NCBI GenBank assembly: GCA_963805605.1
Contig: CAWDUX010000003.1
Span: 682,001-746,000 of the forward strand
Length of the DNA stretch: 64,000 nt
From: Actinocatenispora sp963805605
GTDB lineage: Bacteria; Actinomycetota; Actinomycetes; Mycobacteriales; Micromonosporaceae
Direction of reading: 5' to 3'
Shown here: one piece after another, positions 42,976-52,116 of the stretch
Layout of the letters: each line of letters begins with the position of its first letter
Numbering within the stretch: position 1 is the stretch's first letter
Made by a program: the position numbers and the translations under genes
The notes under the pieces: generated by a model
Seen by the model: only the letters and a program-made list of their open reading frames with translations
What the model was told of the DNA's origin: nothing
Database searches by the model: none

Positions 42976-43992
42976 ATGGCTGGCAGGGACACAGATCTCA
43001 GCGGGCTGATCGGAAAGGCCCGGGAAGCCGCGGCCAGGAACCCAGCAACCGAACGCCTGCTGCACGAAGCCGAGAGACTCGCCAGGGAGCATGGCAAACG
43101 CCTGCTCGACACGATCGGTACAAAACTTGGCGAGTTCACCGACAAACTCGGCGCCGTAGCCGACGGCAGTGCCGGGCCGGGAAGTCTGATCGGGCGGGTG
43201 GGTAAGGAGATGTCCGAAGGGGCCGGGCCGGGCAAGGCCGTTGCCAAGGGCGGGCTCAAGGCCGCGAAGGACAAGATCAAGCCCGGCGGCGGATCCAGTG
43301 GAGGTGGGAAATCGATGAACATCATCGAGGACATCGACATCGGTGTGCCGGTCCGGGTCGCTTACGGCCAGTGGACGGCGTACAAGGAGTTCCCCAAATG
43401 GTCCAAGGGCGCGCAGAGCGTCAACCAGGACGACGAGGTCTCCGCCAACTGGAAGGCCAAGGTCGCATTTTCCACCCGTAACTGGAACTCGAAGATCACC
43501 GAACAGATCCCGGACCAGAAGATCGCCTGGACCTCCGAGGGGCCCAAGGGTGTGGTGAACGGTGTCGTGACGTTCCACGAGATCGGCGACCGGTTGACCA
43601 AGGTGCTGCTGGTTCTGGAGTACATCCCGGGGGGGTTCTTCGAAAAGACCGCGAATCTGTGGCGTGCGCCGGGCCGCCGTGCCCGGCTGGACCTCAAGCT
43701 GTTCCGCCGTTTCGTGATGACCAACCCGGAGGCCGGCGAGAACGCCTGGCGCGGGGAGATCCGGGACGGCGAAGTGGTACGCGATCACGATGAGGTGATC
43801 GCTGATGAAGAACGGGACGACAGCGGAAACGGCTCGCCGGACGAGGAAGAGGACGACTACGACGAGGATTACGACGAAGAGGATGAGGATGACTACGACG
43901 AGGAGGACGAGGACAAAGAAGAAGAAGAGCGGCCCCCGCCGCATCGCAGGGCACCGGCCCGCCGTCCCGCCGCGCGCTCCCGTCGCCGCTGA
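42976..43992 (+). CDS. GvpZ-like SRPBCC domain protein with acidic tail
   Basis: 338 aa, ATG behind AGGAGGAACGGT. The amino-terminal ~110 residues are helical (NPATERLLHEAERLAREHGK). An SRPBCC (START-like) domain follows: IGVPVRVAYGQWTAYKEFPK, IAWTSEGPKGVVNGVVTFHE and YIPGGFFEKTANLWRAPG. The final ~50 residues are an Asp/Glu/Tyr stretch and then a short Arg/Pro end. Gas-vesicle-locus SRPBCC proteins of streptomycetes have the same layout, including the acidic tail. The SRPBCC fold binds hydrophobic ligands. It is the last gene of the three-gene set and converges on the sugar ABC operon. Confidence 0.8.
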   Translation: MAGRDTDLSGLIGKAREAAARNPATERLLHEAERLAREHGKRLLDTIGTKLGEFTDKLGAVADGSAGPGSLIGRVGKEMSEGAGPGKAVAKGGLKAAKDKIKPGGGSSGGGKSMNIIEDIDIGVPVRVAYGQWTAYKEFPKWSKGAQSVNQDDEVSANWKAKVAFSTRNWNSKITEQIPDQKIAWTSEGPKGVVNGVVTFHEIGDRLTKVLLVLEYIPGGFFEKTANLWRAPGRRARLDLKLFRRFVMTNPEAGENAWRGEIRDGEVVRDHDEVIADEERDDSGNGSPDEEEDDYDEDYDEEDEDDYDEEDEDKEEEERPPPHRRAPARRPAARSRRR

Positions 43993-44014
43993 GCGGCAAC
44001 CGCGACGGTGTCGG

Positions 44015-44836
44015 TTACTCCTTCAACGCGCCGCTGAGCATGCCCTCGATGAAGCGTCGCTGCAACGCGAGGTAGACGAGCACGACCGGCAGCGCCACCA
44101 GTACCGCCGCCGCAGCCAGCAGCGACACATCCGAACGGTGTTGCCCCTGGAAGAAGGCCAGGCCGAGCGGTACGGTACGACGCTCATCGGAACTGACCAT
44201 CACCAGCGCGAGCAGGAACTCGTTCCAGGTCCACATGAACGTGATGACGACCATCGTGGTGATCGCCGGTCGTCCCACGGGTACCAGGATCCGCCACAGA
44301 GCGGTCCAGCTCGATGCACCGTCCATTCTGGACGCTTCCAGCAGACTTCGTGGTGAACCACGGAAGTACGCACGCATCCAGAAGGTGCCGAACGCAATCG
44401 ACTGCGCGGTCTGCGGCAGGATCAATGCCCAGTATGTGTCGGTCAGCCCCAGCCCCCGCAGCCCGTAGTACAGCGGCACGACCTGAGCCTCCTCCGGCAG
44501 GGTCAGGCCGAGTAGGAACAGGTAGAACAGCACGCTGGAGCCGGGAAAGCGCATCGTGCCGAAGGCGTACGCGGCCAGGGTGGACAGTACAGCGGCGGCG
44601 AGCACCACGCTGACCGTCACGATCAGCGAACTGCGCAGGTAGGCGCTGAAGTGTCCCCGGTCCCAGGCCTGTACGAAGTTGCCCCAGTGCAGTCCGTCCG
44701 GCAGCGCGAACCCGGCGTGCAGCGACCCGGGTCCGGACAGCGCGGTGGACAGGATACCGAGCATCGGGGTGAGGGCGATGACGCTGAACAGGATGAGGAT
44801 CGCGTACCCGGACACCCGTTCGGCCCGACTAGTCAC
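44015..44836 (-). CDS. carbohydrate ABC transporter permease (MalG type)
   Basis: 273 aa, GTG overlapping the upstream permease stop by 8 bp. Six membrane segments, and the EAA loop ARSD-like motif in the second half (LLEASRMDGASSWTALWRIL, then VPVGRPAI) that contacts the ATPase. The ATPase itself is not in this operon and is probably a shared MsiK-type protein, as is usual in actinomycetes. Confidence 0.93.
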   Translation of the reverse strand: MTSRAERVSGYAILILFSVIALTPMLGILSTALSGPGSLHAGFALPDGLHWGNFVQAWDRGHFSAYLRSSLIVTVSVVLAAAVLSTLAAYAFGTMRFPGSSVLFYLFLLGLTLPEEAQVVPLYYGLRGLGLTDTYWALILPQTAQSIAFGTFWMRAYFRGSPRSLLEASRMDGASSWTALWRILVPVGRPAITTMVVITFMWTWNEFLLALVMVSSDERRTVPLGLAFFQGQHRSDVSLLAAAAVLVALPVVLVYLALQRRFIEGMLSGALKE

Positions 44837-45803
44837 GACTGCCGCCCCCTACCAGTCTGGTCACCGTCACGGTGAGCACGAAGATGAGCAGCGCGAGGCT
44901 GACCCCGATCGCCGCAGCGGATCCGACCCGACCGATCTCGAACGCCCGGTGGTACACCTCGTAGGCCGGTACGGCCGTCGCCTCGCCGGGGCCGCCGCCG
45001 GTGGTGATGTAGATGAGGTCGAAGTTCCGCAGTCCCGCGACCACGGTCAGGGTCGCCGCCACCGCCAGCTCCGCGCGCAGACCCGGTAGCGTCACGGCGA
45101 AGAACTCGCGGACCGCTCCGGCACCGTCGAGCCGGGCCGCCTCGTACAGCTCTGTCGGGATCCGCTGGCAGCCGGCCAGTAGCAGCACCATGCACAGGCC
45201 GGTCTCCACCCAGGTGCCGATCACACCCACCGCGGGCAGGGCGAAGTGGAAGTCACCGAGCCAGGCGTGGGTGAACCCGTGCAGACCGAGAGCGTCGAGG
45301 ATGCGGTTGACCAGACCGTCCGGGGCGTAGATCCATCGCCAGGCGAGTGCCACCACCACCATGGTCAGCACCTGGGGCAGGAACAGTACCGTCCGGAACG
45401 CGGTCATCCCGCGTACCCGTTGCCGCGCCAGGGTCGCGGCGAGCAGCAACCCGATGGCCACCGGCAGCGCCGAGTAGAAGACCAGCAGGAGCAGCGCGTG
45501 AGCGAACGGCGCGCGCAGCGCGGGATCGGTGAACAGCGACAGGTAGTTGCCCAGCCCCACCCAGCTGGCCCGCGACAGTCCGTCCCAGTCGAACAGCGAG
45601 TACCAGATCGCCTGACCGAAAGGGACGAGCACGAACAGCGCAAAGACGATCATGGCCGGGGCGATGTACAGGTAGCCCACCGCCCGCGGTTCACCGGGCG
45701 AGCGCCGTGTGTAGCGGGCCTCCAGGGCCGTCAGCCGGCCGCCGGAGCGTGCCGGTCCGGCAGCCTTGGGCGCGGTGGAGCCCTCCGGGGTACCGGTCAG
45801 CAC
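44829..45803 (-). CDS. carbohydrate ABC transporter permease (MalF type)
   Basis: 324 aa from the GTG at 45803, 2 bp after the binding-protein stop; the frame is open further upstream but overlaps that gene. Six membrane segments (the first is YLYIAPAMIVFALFVLVPFG) and the EAA motif LYEAARLDGAGAVREFFAVT. It pairs with the MalG-type permease to form the membrane channel. Confidence 0.93.
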   Translation of the reverse strand: MLTGTPEGSTAPKAAGPARSGGRLTALEARYTRRSPGEPRAVGYLYIAPAMIVFALFVLVPFGQAIWYSLFDWDGLSRASWVGLGNYLSLFTDPALRAPFAHALLLLVFYSALPVAIGLLLAATLARQRVRGMTAFRTVLFLPQVLTMVVVALAWRWIYAPDGLVNRILDALGLHGFTHAWLGDFHFALPAVGVIGTWVETGLCMVLLLAGCQRIPTELYEAARLDGAGAVREFFAVTLPGLRAELAVAATLTVVAGLRNFDLIYITTGGGPGEATAVPAYEVYHRAFEIGRVGSAAAIGVSLALLIFVLTVTVTRLVGGGSRD

Positions 45804-45805
45804 GG

Positions 45806-47185
45806 CTAGCCCTGGTGGAACGAGTCGTAGTCCGCCTGCAGGGTCCGGGTGAACTGCGCTGGGGTGAGCCGCCCGGCCAGTAGTTTCTGCAGGGCCGCGG
45901 TGAGCGTGTCGTAGAAGGTCGGGGTGGAGTAGTCCAGGTACGGTGCGAGGCCGTCGGCGGCGCTGATGTTGGTCCACCCGGTGAGCATCTGTCCCTGCAC
46001 GCTGGCCGGGTCCAGACGACGCGACGCGGCGGAGGGCACCGCCGGCAGGTTGCCGGTCTGGGTGAGCACGTCGGCGGCGTGTGCGTTGGTGAGGAAGTTC
46101 AGGTAGGCGCCGGCCACGTCGGCGTGCTTGGATTTGCTGGTGACCGCCCAGGCGAGGCTCTCCCCACCGGTGGTGACCGGCGCCGCGCCGGCCGCGGACG
46201 GTGGCGGTGTCATCAGCCCCAGTTTGCTGCCCATGGGGCCCTTGAGGTCGGCTGCCTCCCAGGTGCCGGTGATCAGGAACAGTCCCTTGCCCGCGGCGAA
46301 CTGTTTGGCAGCGTCGTCATAGCCGACACCGTTGGCGTTGGCCGGCAGGTAGCCTTTCTTCACCCAGTCGCGCAGCGTCGTGGCCGCCCACTCGGTCACC
46401 GGCGCGGTCCACTTCGCGTTGCCGGTACCGAAGACCAGTTCGCGTACCTGCTGCTTGCCGGCGATCTGGTCCTGCAGGACACCGAAGGTGTGGATCGCCG
46501 GATACTTGTCCAGGTTGCCGAACTGGATGGGCAGCGAACCGGCCGCCCGGGCCTTGGCCAGCTCACCGGTGAACTGCGACCAGGTCTTCGGTGGGGCCAG
46601 GCCGAGCGTGTGCAGTTGCGCGGTGTTGTAGTAGATCCCGATGTACTCACCCATCTGGGAGATGCCGTAGAGCTTGCCGGTGCCGAAGTGTTTCGCATCG
46701 GCGCTGACCCTGTTGAGGTTCAGCAGTGACTTCGGGTAGCGCTTGTTCCAGCCGTAGACCGAGGCGTAGCCGTCCAGCGGAGCGAGCATGCCGGCCTTGA
46801 CGAACGTAACCATGTCCGGGTAGCCCTGGTTGGCCTCGACCACGTCCGGTGGGGTATTGCCGGACAGCGCGAGTTTGAGAGTGGTCTTGAGGTCCGAGAA
46901 ACTCTTCGACGTCCGGTGGATCGTCACATTCGGATACGTGTGGTGGAACTCCTTGTTGAGCCTGGTGATCTCGGCGTTCTGACCGCCACGGACCTCCTGG
47001 TCCCACACGTTGAGGGTGACCTTGCCGGCCCTGGCCGGATCGGTGGAGATGCTCGCGGCGGGCTTCGCACTGGATCCGCCACCGGAGCTGTCCGATCCGG
47101 GCACCGAACACCCGGCGGCGAGCAGGGCCGCCCCGGCGAGCAGGGCGGCGGCCCGACTCAGCTGTCGACGTCTGGACTGCGCCAT
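45806..47185 (-). CDS. sugar ABC transporter substrate-binding lipoprotein
   Basis: 459 aa, ATG. The signal peptide ends with lipobox LLAAGCSVPG, followed by a Ser/Gly linker. The mature protein is a cluster B/D-type extracellular binding protein (LNVWDQEVRGGQNAEITRLN, ADLKGPMGSKLGLMTPPP, ADVAGAYLNFLTN). It captures a sugar, probably an oligosaccharide or glycoside given the GH4 enzyme in the locus; the ligand cannot be read out. It is the second gene of the kinase-SBP-permease operon. Confidence 0.92.
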   Translation of the reverse strand: MAQSRRRQLSRAAALLAGAALLAAGCSVPGSDSSGGGSSAKPAASISTDPARAGKVTLNVWDQEVRGGQNAEITRLNKEFHHTYPNVTIHRTSKSFSDLKTTLKLALSGNTPPDVVEANQGYPDMVTFVKAGMLAPLDGYASVYGWNKRYPKSLLNLNRVSADAKHFGTGKLYGISQMGEYIGIYYNTAQLHTLGLAPPKTWSQFTGELAKARAAGSLPIQFGNLDKYPAIHTFGVLQDQIAGKQQVRELVFGTGNAKWTAPVTEWAATTLRDWVKKGYLPANANGVGYDDAAKQFAAGKGLFLITGTWEAADLKGPMGSKLGLMTPPPSAAGAAPVTTGGESLAWAVTSKSKHADVAGAYLNFLTNAHAADVLTQTGNLPAVPSAASRRLDPASVQGQMLTGWTNISAADGLAPYLDYSTPTFYDTLTAALQKLLAGRLTPAQFTRTLQADYDSFHQG

Positions 47186-47250
47186 GGGGGTTCTCCTTCA
47201 ACTCGGTGTGGTTCTCTGCCGACGATCCGGGTGGTCGGGTGCGGTAAAGG

Positions 47251-48372
47251 TCAGGATGCCGGACCGACGTCGGCGGCGCGCGCGATGGTGGCCGCCGCGC
47301 GGCGTACCGCGTGGACCGGGACCACCGGGATCAGGTCGTCGAGGAAGCTGTAGCGCCGGATCAGTGACGTGTGGTAGGCGTCGGTGGTCCCGCAGCCACG
47401 GACCGCATGCCACCAGTCGGCGATGTCTCCCCAGCCGGGTGCGGCCAGGGACCCACCGAACTGCTGTACCGACAGTGCCGAACATGCCCCGGCGAAGGCC
47501 AACCGGTCCGCCAGTGGCCATCCGGCCAGGGTTCCCAGCACCATGCCAGCCCCGAACACGTCACCAGCACCGGTGGGGTCCAGTGCGGACACCCGCAGCG
47601 CAGGTACCTGCGCCTCTTCCCCGGTGGTGGCGTCGATCGCCATGGCACCCTCGGCTCCGTTGGTGACCACCGCGAGCGGTACCAGGTCGGCCAACGCGTA
47701 CAGCGCGTCCCGAGCGGTGTCGGTGCGGGTGTAGGCCATCGCCTCTCCGGCGTTGGGCAGGAACGCATGGCAGGCGCTCAACTGCTCCAGTACCTCGGGT
47801 GACCAGGCTCCGGTGGCATCCCAGCCGACATCGGCGAAGACCAACGAACCAGCCGTGGCGGCCTGATCGGCCCAGGACACATGGTCGACCTGACCGATGT
47901 GTTCGGGCGCGGCGAGATCGACGATGATCGCACGCGAGCGGGGCGGCCGGCCGATCATGTCGGTCGCCGGCATCGGCGCCTCGTGGCCGTGGGTGACCAT
48001 GCTGCGGTCCCCGCCACAGGCCATCGAGACGGTCACCGGCGAATGCCACTGCTCGAAGCGGCGGGAGCGCGACAGATCCACCCGCTCCTGCTCGGCCAGG
48101 GTGCGCCAGCAGAAGTCGGCGTAGTCGTCGGAGCCGAACGCAGCGGCCAGCGAGGTACGCAGACCGAGTCGGCTGGTGGCGATGGCCAGGTTGGCGATGC
48201 CGCCCGGGCAGGATCCCATTCCCTCGGCCCAGACCTCGGTACCGCCGACCGGCATACTGGCCAGCCCGGTGAAGACGATGTCGAGGAAGACGGTGCCGTA
48301 GACGAACACGTCGAACTCGGGCCCGTCCGGCATCCGCTGGGCGGTCAACGGGTCGTACGTGCTGTCAGGCAT
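47251..48372 (-). CDS. PfkB family carbohydrate kinase
   Basis: 373 aa, ATG. It is a ribokinase-type kinase with the amino-terminal GGIANLAIATSRLGL (signature 1 region) and the C-terminal LDPTGAGDVFGAGMVLG (signature 2, catalytic Asp in GAGD). First gene of the ABC operon and divergent from the DeoR regulator. A kinase with an ABC importer and GH4 glucosidase suggests that the imported glycoside or its sugar is phosphorylated inside the cell, supplying the 6-phospho substrate that PTS systems supply elsewhere. Confidence 0.9.
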   Translation of the reverse strand: MPDSTYDPLTAQRMPDGPEFDVFVYGTVFLDIVFTGLASMPVGGTEVWAEGMGSCPGGIANLAIATSRLGLRTSLAAAFGSDDYADFCWRTLAEQERVDLSRSRRFEQWHSPVTVSMACGGDRSMVTHGHEAPMPATDMIGRPPRSRAIIVDLAAPEHIGQVDHVSWADQAATAGSLVFADVGWDATGAWSPEVLEQLSACHAFLPNAGEAMAYTRTDTARDALYALADLVPLAVVTNGAEGAMAIDATTGEEAQVPALRVSALDPTGAGDVFGAGMVLGTLAGWPLADRLAFAGACSALSVQQFGGSLAAPGWGDIADWWHAVRGCGTTDAYHTSLIRRYSFLDDLIPVVPVHAVRRAAATIARAADVGPAS

Positions 48373-48405
48373 AACAGCGGTCCTTCACCTCGCCGATGCA
48401 ATAAG

Positions 48406-48492
48406 GCGCAACAGTATCGGCGAGTAGGCAGGTGGGCAAGCCAAACATGCGCAAAGTCGCTCATCGATGCGCAGAATTGCGCGATGTCGCTG
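48406..48492. promoter_or_regulatory. repeated TGCGCA-type boxes in the pfkB/deoR divergent region
   Basis: Three related 16-mers start at 48447 (ATGCGCAAAGTCGCTC), 48467 (ATGCGCAGAATTGCGC) and 48477 (TTGCGCGATGTCGCTG), that is 20 and 10 bp apart, on one face of the helix. A further GCGCAA at 48406-48411 lies nearer the kinase start. Direct repeats phased by helical turns fit DeoR-type operators. They probably bind the regulator encoded just downstream and control both directions. Confidence 0.65.
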
Positions 48493-48505
48493 CTACTGTG
48501 GCGAC

Positions 48506-49264
48506 ATGATGGGCCATCAGCGGCGAGCCGAGATCATCCGGCGGCTGCGGGCCGAAGGCAGCACAGCCGTCGACGAACTCGCCAGATCCCTGTTGGTCAG
48601 CCCGTCCACCATCCGCCGCGACCTGGCCCGGTTGCACGGTGACGGCTCGCTGCACCGGGTGCACGGCGGTGCCTGCCGGGCCGAGGACCCGGACGGCAGA
48701 CAATCGTTCGCACAGGTCGCGGCCGAGCACCCGGAGCAGAAACTGGCGTTGGCCCGACACGCGGCCCGACTGGTGGACGACGGCGATGTGCTGTTGCTCG
48801 ACATCGGCACCACCACCATGGGTCTGGCAGCCCAGCTGCATGGGCGGCGGGTCACCGTGATCACCTCGAGTCTCGCCGTCTTCGACGTACTGCGCGACGA
48901 CGCAGAAGTGGAGCTGATCCTGCTCGGCGGACTGGTCCGGCGCACGTACCACTCGATGGTCGGGGTGTTGACCGAGGACGCGCTGCGCCAGGTACGGGCC
49001 GACTGGGCGTTCCTGGGCGCCAGCGGAGTGCACCGCGACGGCCACGTCCTGGACACCACGCTGGTCGAGGTGCCGGTGAAGCGGACCATGATCGCCGCGG
49101 CCAGCAGGGTGGCGCTGCTGGCCGACCGGTACAAGTTCCCGGGCAGCGGAGCACTGCGGGTCTGCCACGCTTCGGCGCTCGACATTCTGGTGACCAACGA
49201 CGGAGCCGACCCGGTCACCCTGCGGGTGTGCGCCGACGCCGGTGTGGAGGTTCAGACGACATGA
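48506..49264 (+). CDS. DeoR family transcriptional regulator
   Basis: 252 aa from ATG 48506 (M-M-G-H-Q-R-R-A-E); ATG 48509 is equivalent. The amino-terminal HTH is AVDELARSLLVSPSTIRRDL, then the conserved LHRVHGGA. The C-terminal sugar-phosphate-binding domain has DIGTTTMGLAAQL, VITSSLAVFDVL and the KRTMIAAASRVALLADRYKF block. It probably represses the divergent kinase/ABC operon and its own GH4 gene until a sugar phosphate appears. Confidence 0.93.
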   Translation: MMGHQRRAEIIRRLRAEGSTAVDELARSLLVSPSTIRRDLARLHGDGSLHRVHGGACRAEDPDGRQSFAQVAAEHPEQKLALARHAARLVDDGDVLLLDIGTTTMGLAAQLHGRRVTVITSSLAVFDVLRDDAEVELILLGGLVRRTYHSMVGVLTEDALRQVRADWAFLGASGVHRDGHVLDTTLVEVPVKRTMIAAASRVALLADRYKFPGSGALRVCHASALDILVTNDGADPVTLRVCADAGVEVQTT

Positions 49265-50604
49265 GGCTCGCAATTCTCGGCGGCGGCGGATTCCGGGTGC
49301 CGCTGGTGTACCGGGCCCTACTGGCTGACACCGCGCCACGGCGGGTCGACGAGGTCGTCCTCTTCGACGTGGACCCGGCCCGGGTCAGCGCGATCAGCCA
49401 CGTCCTGCACCAACTGGGCGAGGATCACGAGCATCCACCGACAGTACGGGCGAGCACAGTACTGGACGATGCGCTGGCCGGTGCCGACTTCGTGTTCTCC
49501 GCGATCCGGGTCGGTGGGCTCGCCGGCCGTACCGCCGACGAGCGGGTGGCCCTGCGACTGGGGCTGCTTGGACAGGAGACCACCGGGCCGGGCGGGTTGG
49601 CGTACGGGCTGCGCACCGTGCCGGTCGCCGTGCACATCGCCGAACGCATCGCCGCGGTCTGCCCGGACGCCTGGGTCATCAACTTCACCAACCCGGCCGG
49701 CATGATCACCGAGGCGATGCAGCAGATCCTCGGGGAACGGGTGGTGGGCATCTGCGACTCACCGGTGGGGCTGGCTCGGCGCGCGGCCCGAGCACTGGGC
49801 CTGGATCCAGCGCTGACCACCGTCGACTACCTCGGGCTCAACCATCTCGGCTGGCTGCGTGGCCTGCGCTATGAGGGCAGGGATGTGCTGCCGGAACTGC
49901 TCGCCGACGACCGGGCGCTCGCCGCCACCGAGGAGGGCAGGCTGTTCGGTTCGGAGTGGATCCGTGCGCTCGGCGCGATCCCCAACGAATACCTCTACTA
50001 CTACGACTTCACCCGCGACGCCGTGGCGGCGATCCGTGGTGGCCCGGCAACCCGGGGTGAGTTCCTGCTACGCCAGCAGTCGGCCTTCTACCGGTCGGTC
50101 GCCCGGCAACCCGATACCGCCCTGGCGCAGTGGCAGCGGGTCCGCCAGGAGCGGGACGCCACGTACATGGCGGAGAATCGTGAGCATTCCGGCGCGGGTG
50201 AGCGCGACGACGCCGATGTTGCCGGCGGCGGATACGAGGGTGTGGCACTGGATCTGATGGCCGCCATCGCCCGGGGCGAGCAGGTCACCATGATCCTCAA
50301 CGTACGCAACGGCCGCACCATCGACGGACTGCCGCCAGAGGCCGTCGTGGAGGTTGTCTGCGGGGTGGACGCCAACGGAGCGCGTCCACTGTCCACCGGG
50401 CCGGTGGCCGGCGCGCAGCTGGGGCTGATCCAGCAGGTGAAGGCGGTGGAACAATTGACCATCGAGGCCGCCCGGACCGGTTCGGCCGGCACCGCGCTGA
50501 CCGCGTTCGCCCTGCATCCGCTGGTCGATTCGGTGTCCACCGCGCGCCTGCTGCTGGACGGCTACCGGTCCGCGATCCCTGAACTGGCCGCCGTTCTGCG
50601 CTGA
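49261..50604 (+). CDS. GH4 family 6-phospho-beta-glucosidase
   Basis: 447 aa, ATG overlapping the deoR stop (ATGA). NAD-dependent family 4 glycosidase: Rossmann motif LAILGGGGFRVPLVYRALL, then VINFTNPAGMITEAM, the metal-site Cys in GICDSPVGLARRAARALG, and the LGLNHLGWLRGL block. GH4 enzymes oxidise the C3 hydroxyl, eliminate the aglycone and re-reduce; they need Mn2+ and NAD+. The CDSP context fits the 6-phospho-beta-glucosidase branch. It has no PTS partner here, so the PfkB kinase probably provides the phosphorylated substrate. Confidence 0.92.
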   Translation: MRLAILGGGGFRVPLVYRALLADTAPRRVDEVVLFDVDPARVSAISHVLHQLGEDHEHPPTVRASTVLDDALAGADFVFSAIRVGGLAGRTADERVALRLGLLGQETTGPGGLAYGLRTVPVAVHIAERIAAVCPDAWVINFTNPAGMITEAMQQILGERVVGICDSPVGLARRAARALGLDPALTTVDYLGLNHLGWLRGLRYEGRDVLPELLADDRALAATEEGRLFGSEWIRALGAIPNEYLYYYDFTRDAVAAIRGGPATRGEFLLRQQSAFYRSVARQPDTALAQWQRVRQERDATYMAENREHSGAGERDDADVAGGGYEGVALDLMAAIARGEQVTMILNVRNGRTIDGLPPEAVVEVVCGVDANGARPLSTGPVAGAQLGLIQQVKAVEQLTIEAARTGSAGTALTAFALHPLVDSVSTARLLLDGYRSAIPELAAVLR

Positions 50605-50763
50605 CCACTGCCGGACCGTTCGATGCGCCCGGTGCCAGTAACCCGTACGAGACGACGCTGGTCGGATGGCCGGTCGACCCGGCGCGCATATGCAACGATG
50701 TCGTCACCGGGCGCGGCTTCGGCACAGTGACCGAACCGGCCTGCCTGACCGGGGGTGCGCGCG

Positions 50764-51933
50764 GTGCGTGAAGTTCTCGACCAGCTACGGCAACTGTGGG
50801 ACGCCGGCACCCCGGTGGGACTGGCCACCGTGGTCGGCACCTGGCACAGCGCACCGCGCGCACCGGGCGCGGCGATGCTGGTCGCCGCGGACGGCACGGT
50901 CTCCGGCTCGGTGTCCGGTGGGTGTGTCGAGAGCGCACTCTACGACCTCGCCAGCGAGGTCCGCGACAGCGGCACGCCCGTACTGCAACGCTACGGGGTG
51001 TCCGACGACGACGCCTTCGCCGTCGGCCTGACCTGCGGCGGTATCATCGACGTGTACGTCGAGCAGGTGACCAGACAGACCTACCCCCAGTTGCCCGAGG
51101 TCGCCGACACGGTGACCGCCGGGCGCCCGGTGGCCGTGGCAACGTGCGTGGCGGACCGCTGCGCGGGCGCCGGGCTACCTGTCGACCCGGGTGGCGCCGC
51201 GACCGTCGCCGGCGCGGGGCGGGTCGGTGGCCGGCTGGTGGTGTGGCCGAAGCATCGGGCCGGCACGCTGGGCAGCGAACGGCTCGACGACGCGGTCACC
51301 GACGACGCCCGCGGGCTGCTTGCCGCGGGGCGCACCGCGACACTGGGTTACGGCCACGACGGGCAGCGACGCGGTGACGACCTCGACGTGTTCGTCGCGA
51401 CGTACGCGCCCAGGCCCCGAATGATCGTGTTCGGCGCGATCGACTTCGCCGCCGCCGTGGCGCGGACGGGCGGGTTCCTCGGGTACCGGGTGACCGTATG
51501 CGACGCGCGGCCGGTGTTCGCCACCCGTGCACGTTTCCCGGACGCCGACGAGGTAGTGGTCGACTGGCCACACCGCTACCTGGCAGCAGAGGCCGACGCC
51601 GGCCGGCTCGACTCGCGGACGGTGGTCTGTGTGCTCACCCACGACCCGAAGTTCGACGTACCGGTGCTGTTGGTGGCGCTGCGGTTGCCACTGGCCTATG
51701 TGGGCGCCATGGGTTCCCGCCGAACCCATGGCGACCGGCTGACGCGGCTCCGTGATGCCGGGCTCACCGAAGCCGAACTGTCCGCGCTGTCGTCCCCGAT
51801 CGGGCTCGACATCGGTGCCCGTACGCCGGAGGAGACCGCGGTGAGTGTGGCAGCCGAGATCGTCTCGCGGCGTTGGGGCGGCACCGGCGCACCGTTGGGT
51901 CAACTCGTCGGCCGCATCCACCACGACGGATAG
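50764..51933 (+). CDS. XdhC/CoxI family protein
   Basis: 389 aa from GTG 50764; GTG 50755 is possible. The amino-terminal XdhC domain has the signature GSVSGGCVESAL and GLTCGGIIDVYVE, including the conserved Cys. The C-terminal Rossmann-type XdhC_C domain contains VCVLTHDPKFDVPVLLVAL, then YVGAMGSRRTHGDR and SPIGLDIGARTPEETAVSVA. These proteins insert or sulfurate the molybdenum cofactor of xanthine or CO dehydrogenase-type enzymes. No molybdo-enzyme gene is in the window, so it acts in trans. Confidence 0.92.
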   Translation: MREVLDQLRQLWDAGTPVGLATVVGTWHSAPRAPGAAMLVAADGTVSGSVSGGCVESALYDLASEVRDSGTPVLQRYGVSDDDAFAVGLTCGGIIDVYVEQVTRQTYPQLPEVADTVTAGRPVAVATCVADRCAGAGLPVDPGGAATVAGAGRVGGRLVVWPKHRAGTLGSERLDDAVTDDARGLLAAGRTATLGYGHDGQRRGDDLDVFVATYAPRPRMIVFGAIDFAAAVARTGGFLGYRVTVCDARPVFATRARFPDADEVVVDWPHRYLAAEADAGRLDSRTVVCVLTHDPKFDVPVLLVALRLPLAYVGAMGSRRTHGDRLTRLRDAGLTEAELSALSSPIGLDIGARTPEETAVSVAAEIVSRRWGGTGAPLGQLVGRIHHDG

Positions 51934-52116
51934 CAGAGGTGGCCGGTGCCGCTACGGCGCCCGGGAGTCGACGGTCCGACCGTCATGGCCGGCGTGGCGC
52001 TCGGTAGGGTTGCTGCGCAACCTGCGTAACCGTGCGGCTTGTGGGATGGGCGCACGCGCGCGACGATCTGTACACCGGGCGCCGAAGTGTCCGGGGAGAG
52101 GCGAGGAGGAGCCGTC

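Noticed and set aside
43840..43992. Acidic tail of the GvpZ-like protein considered as a frameshift or assembly error
   Set aside because: The frame stays open and ends cleanly, and related SRPBCC proteins in gas vesicle loci carry similar acidic tails.
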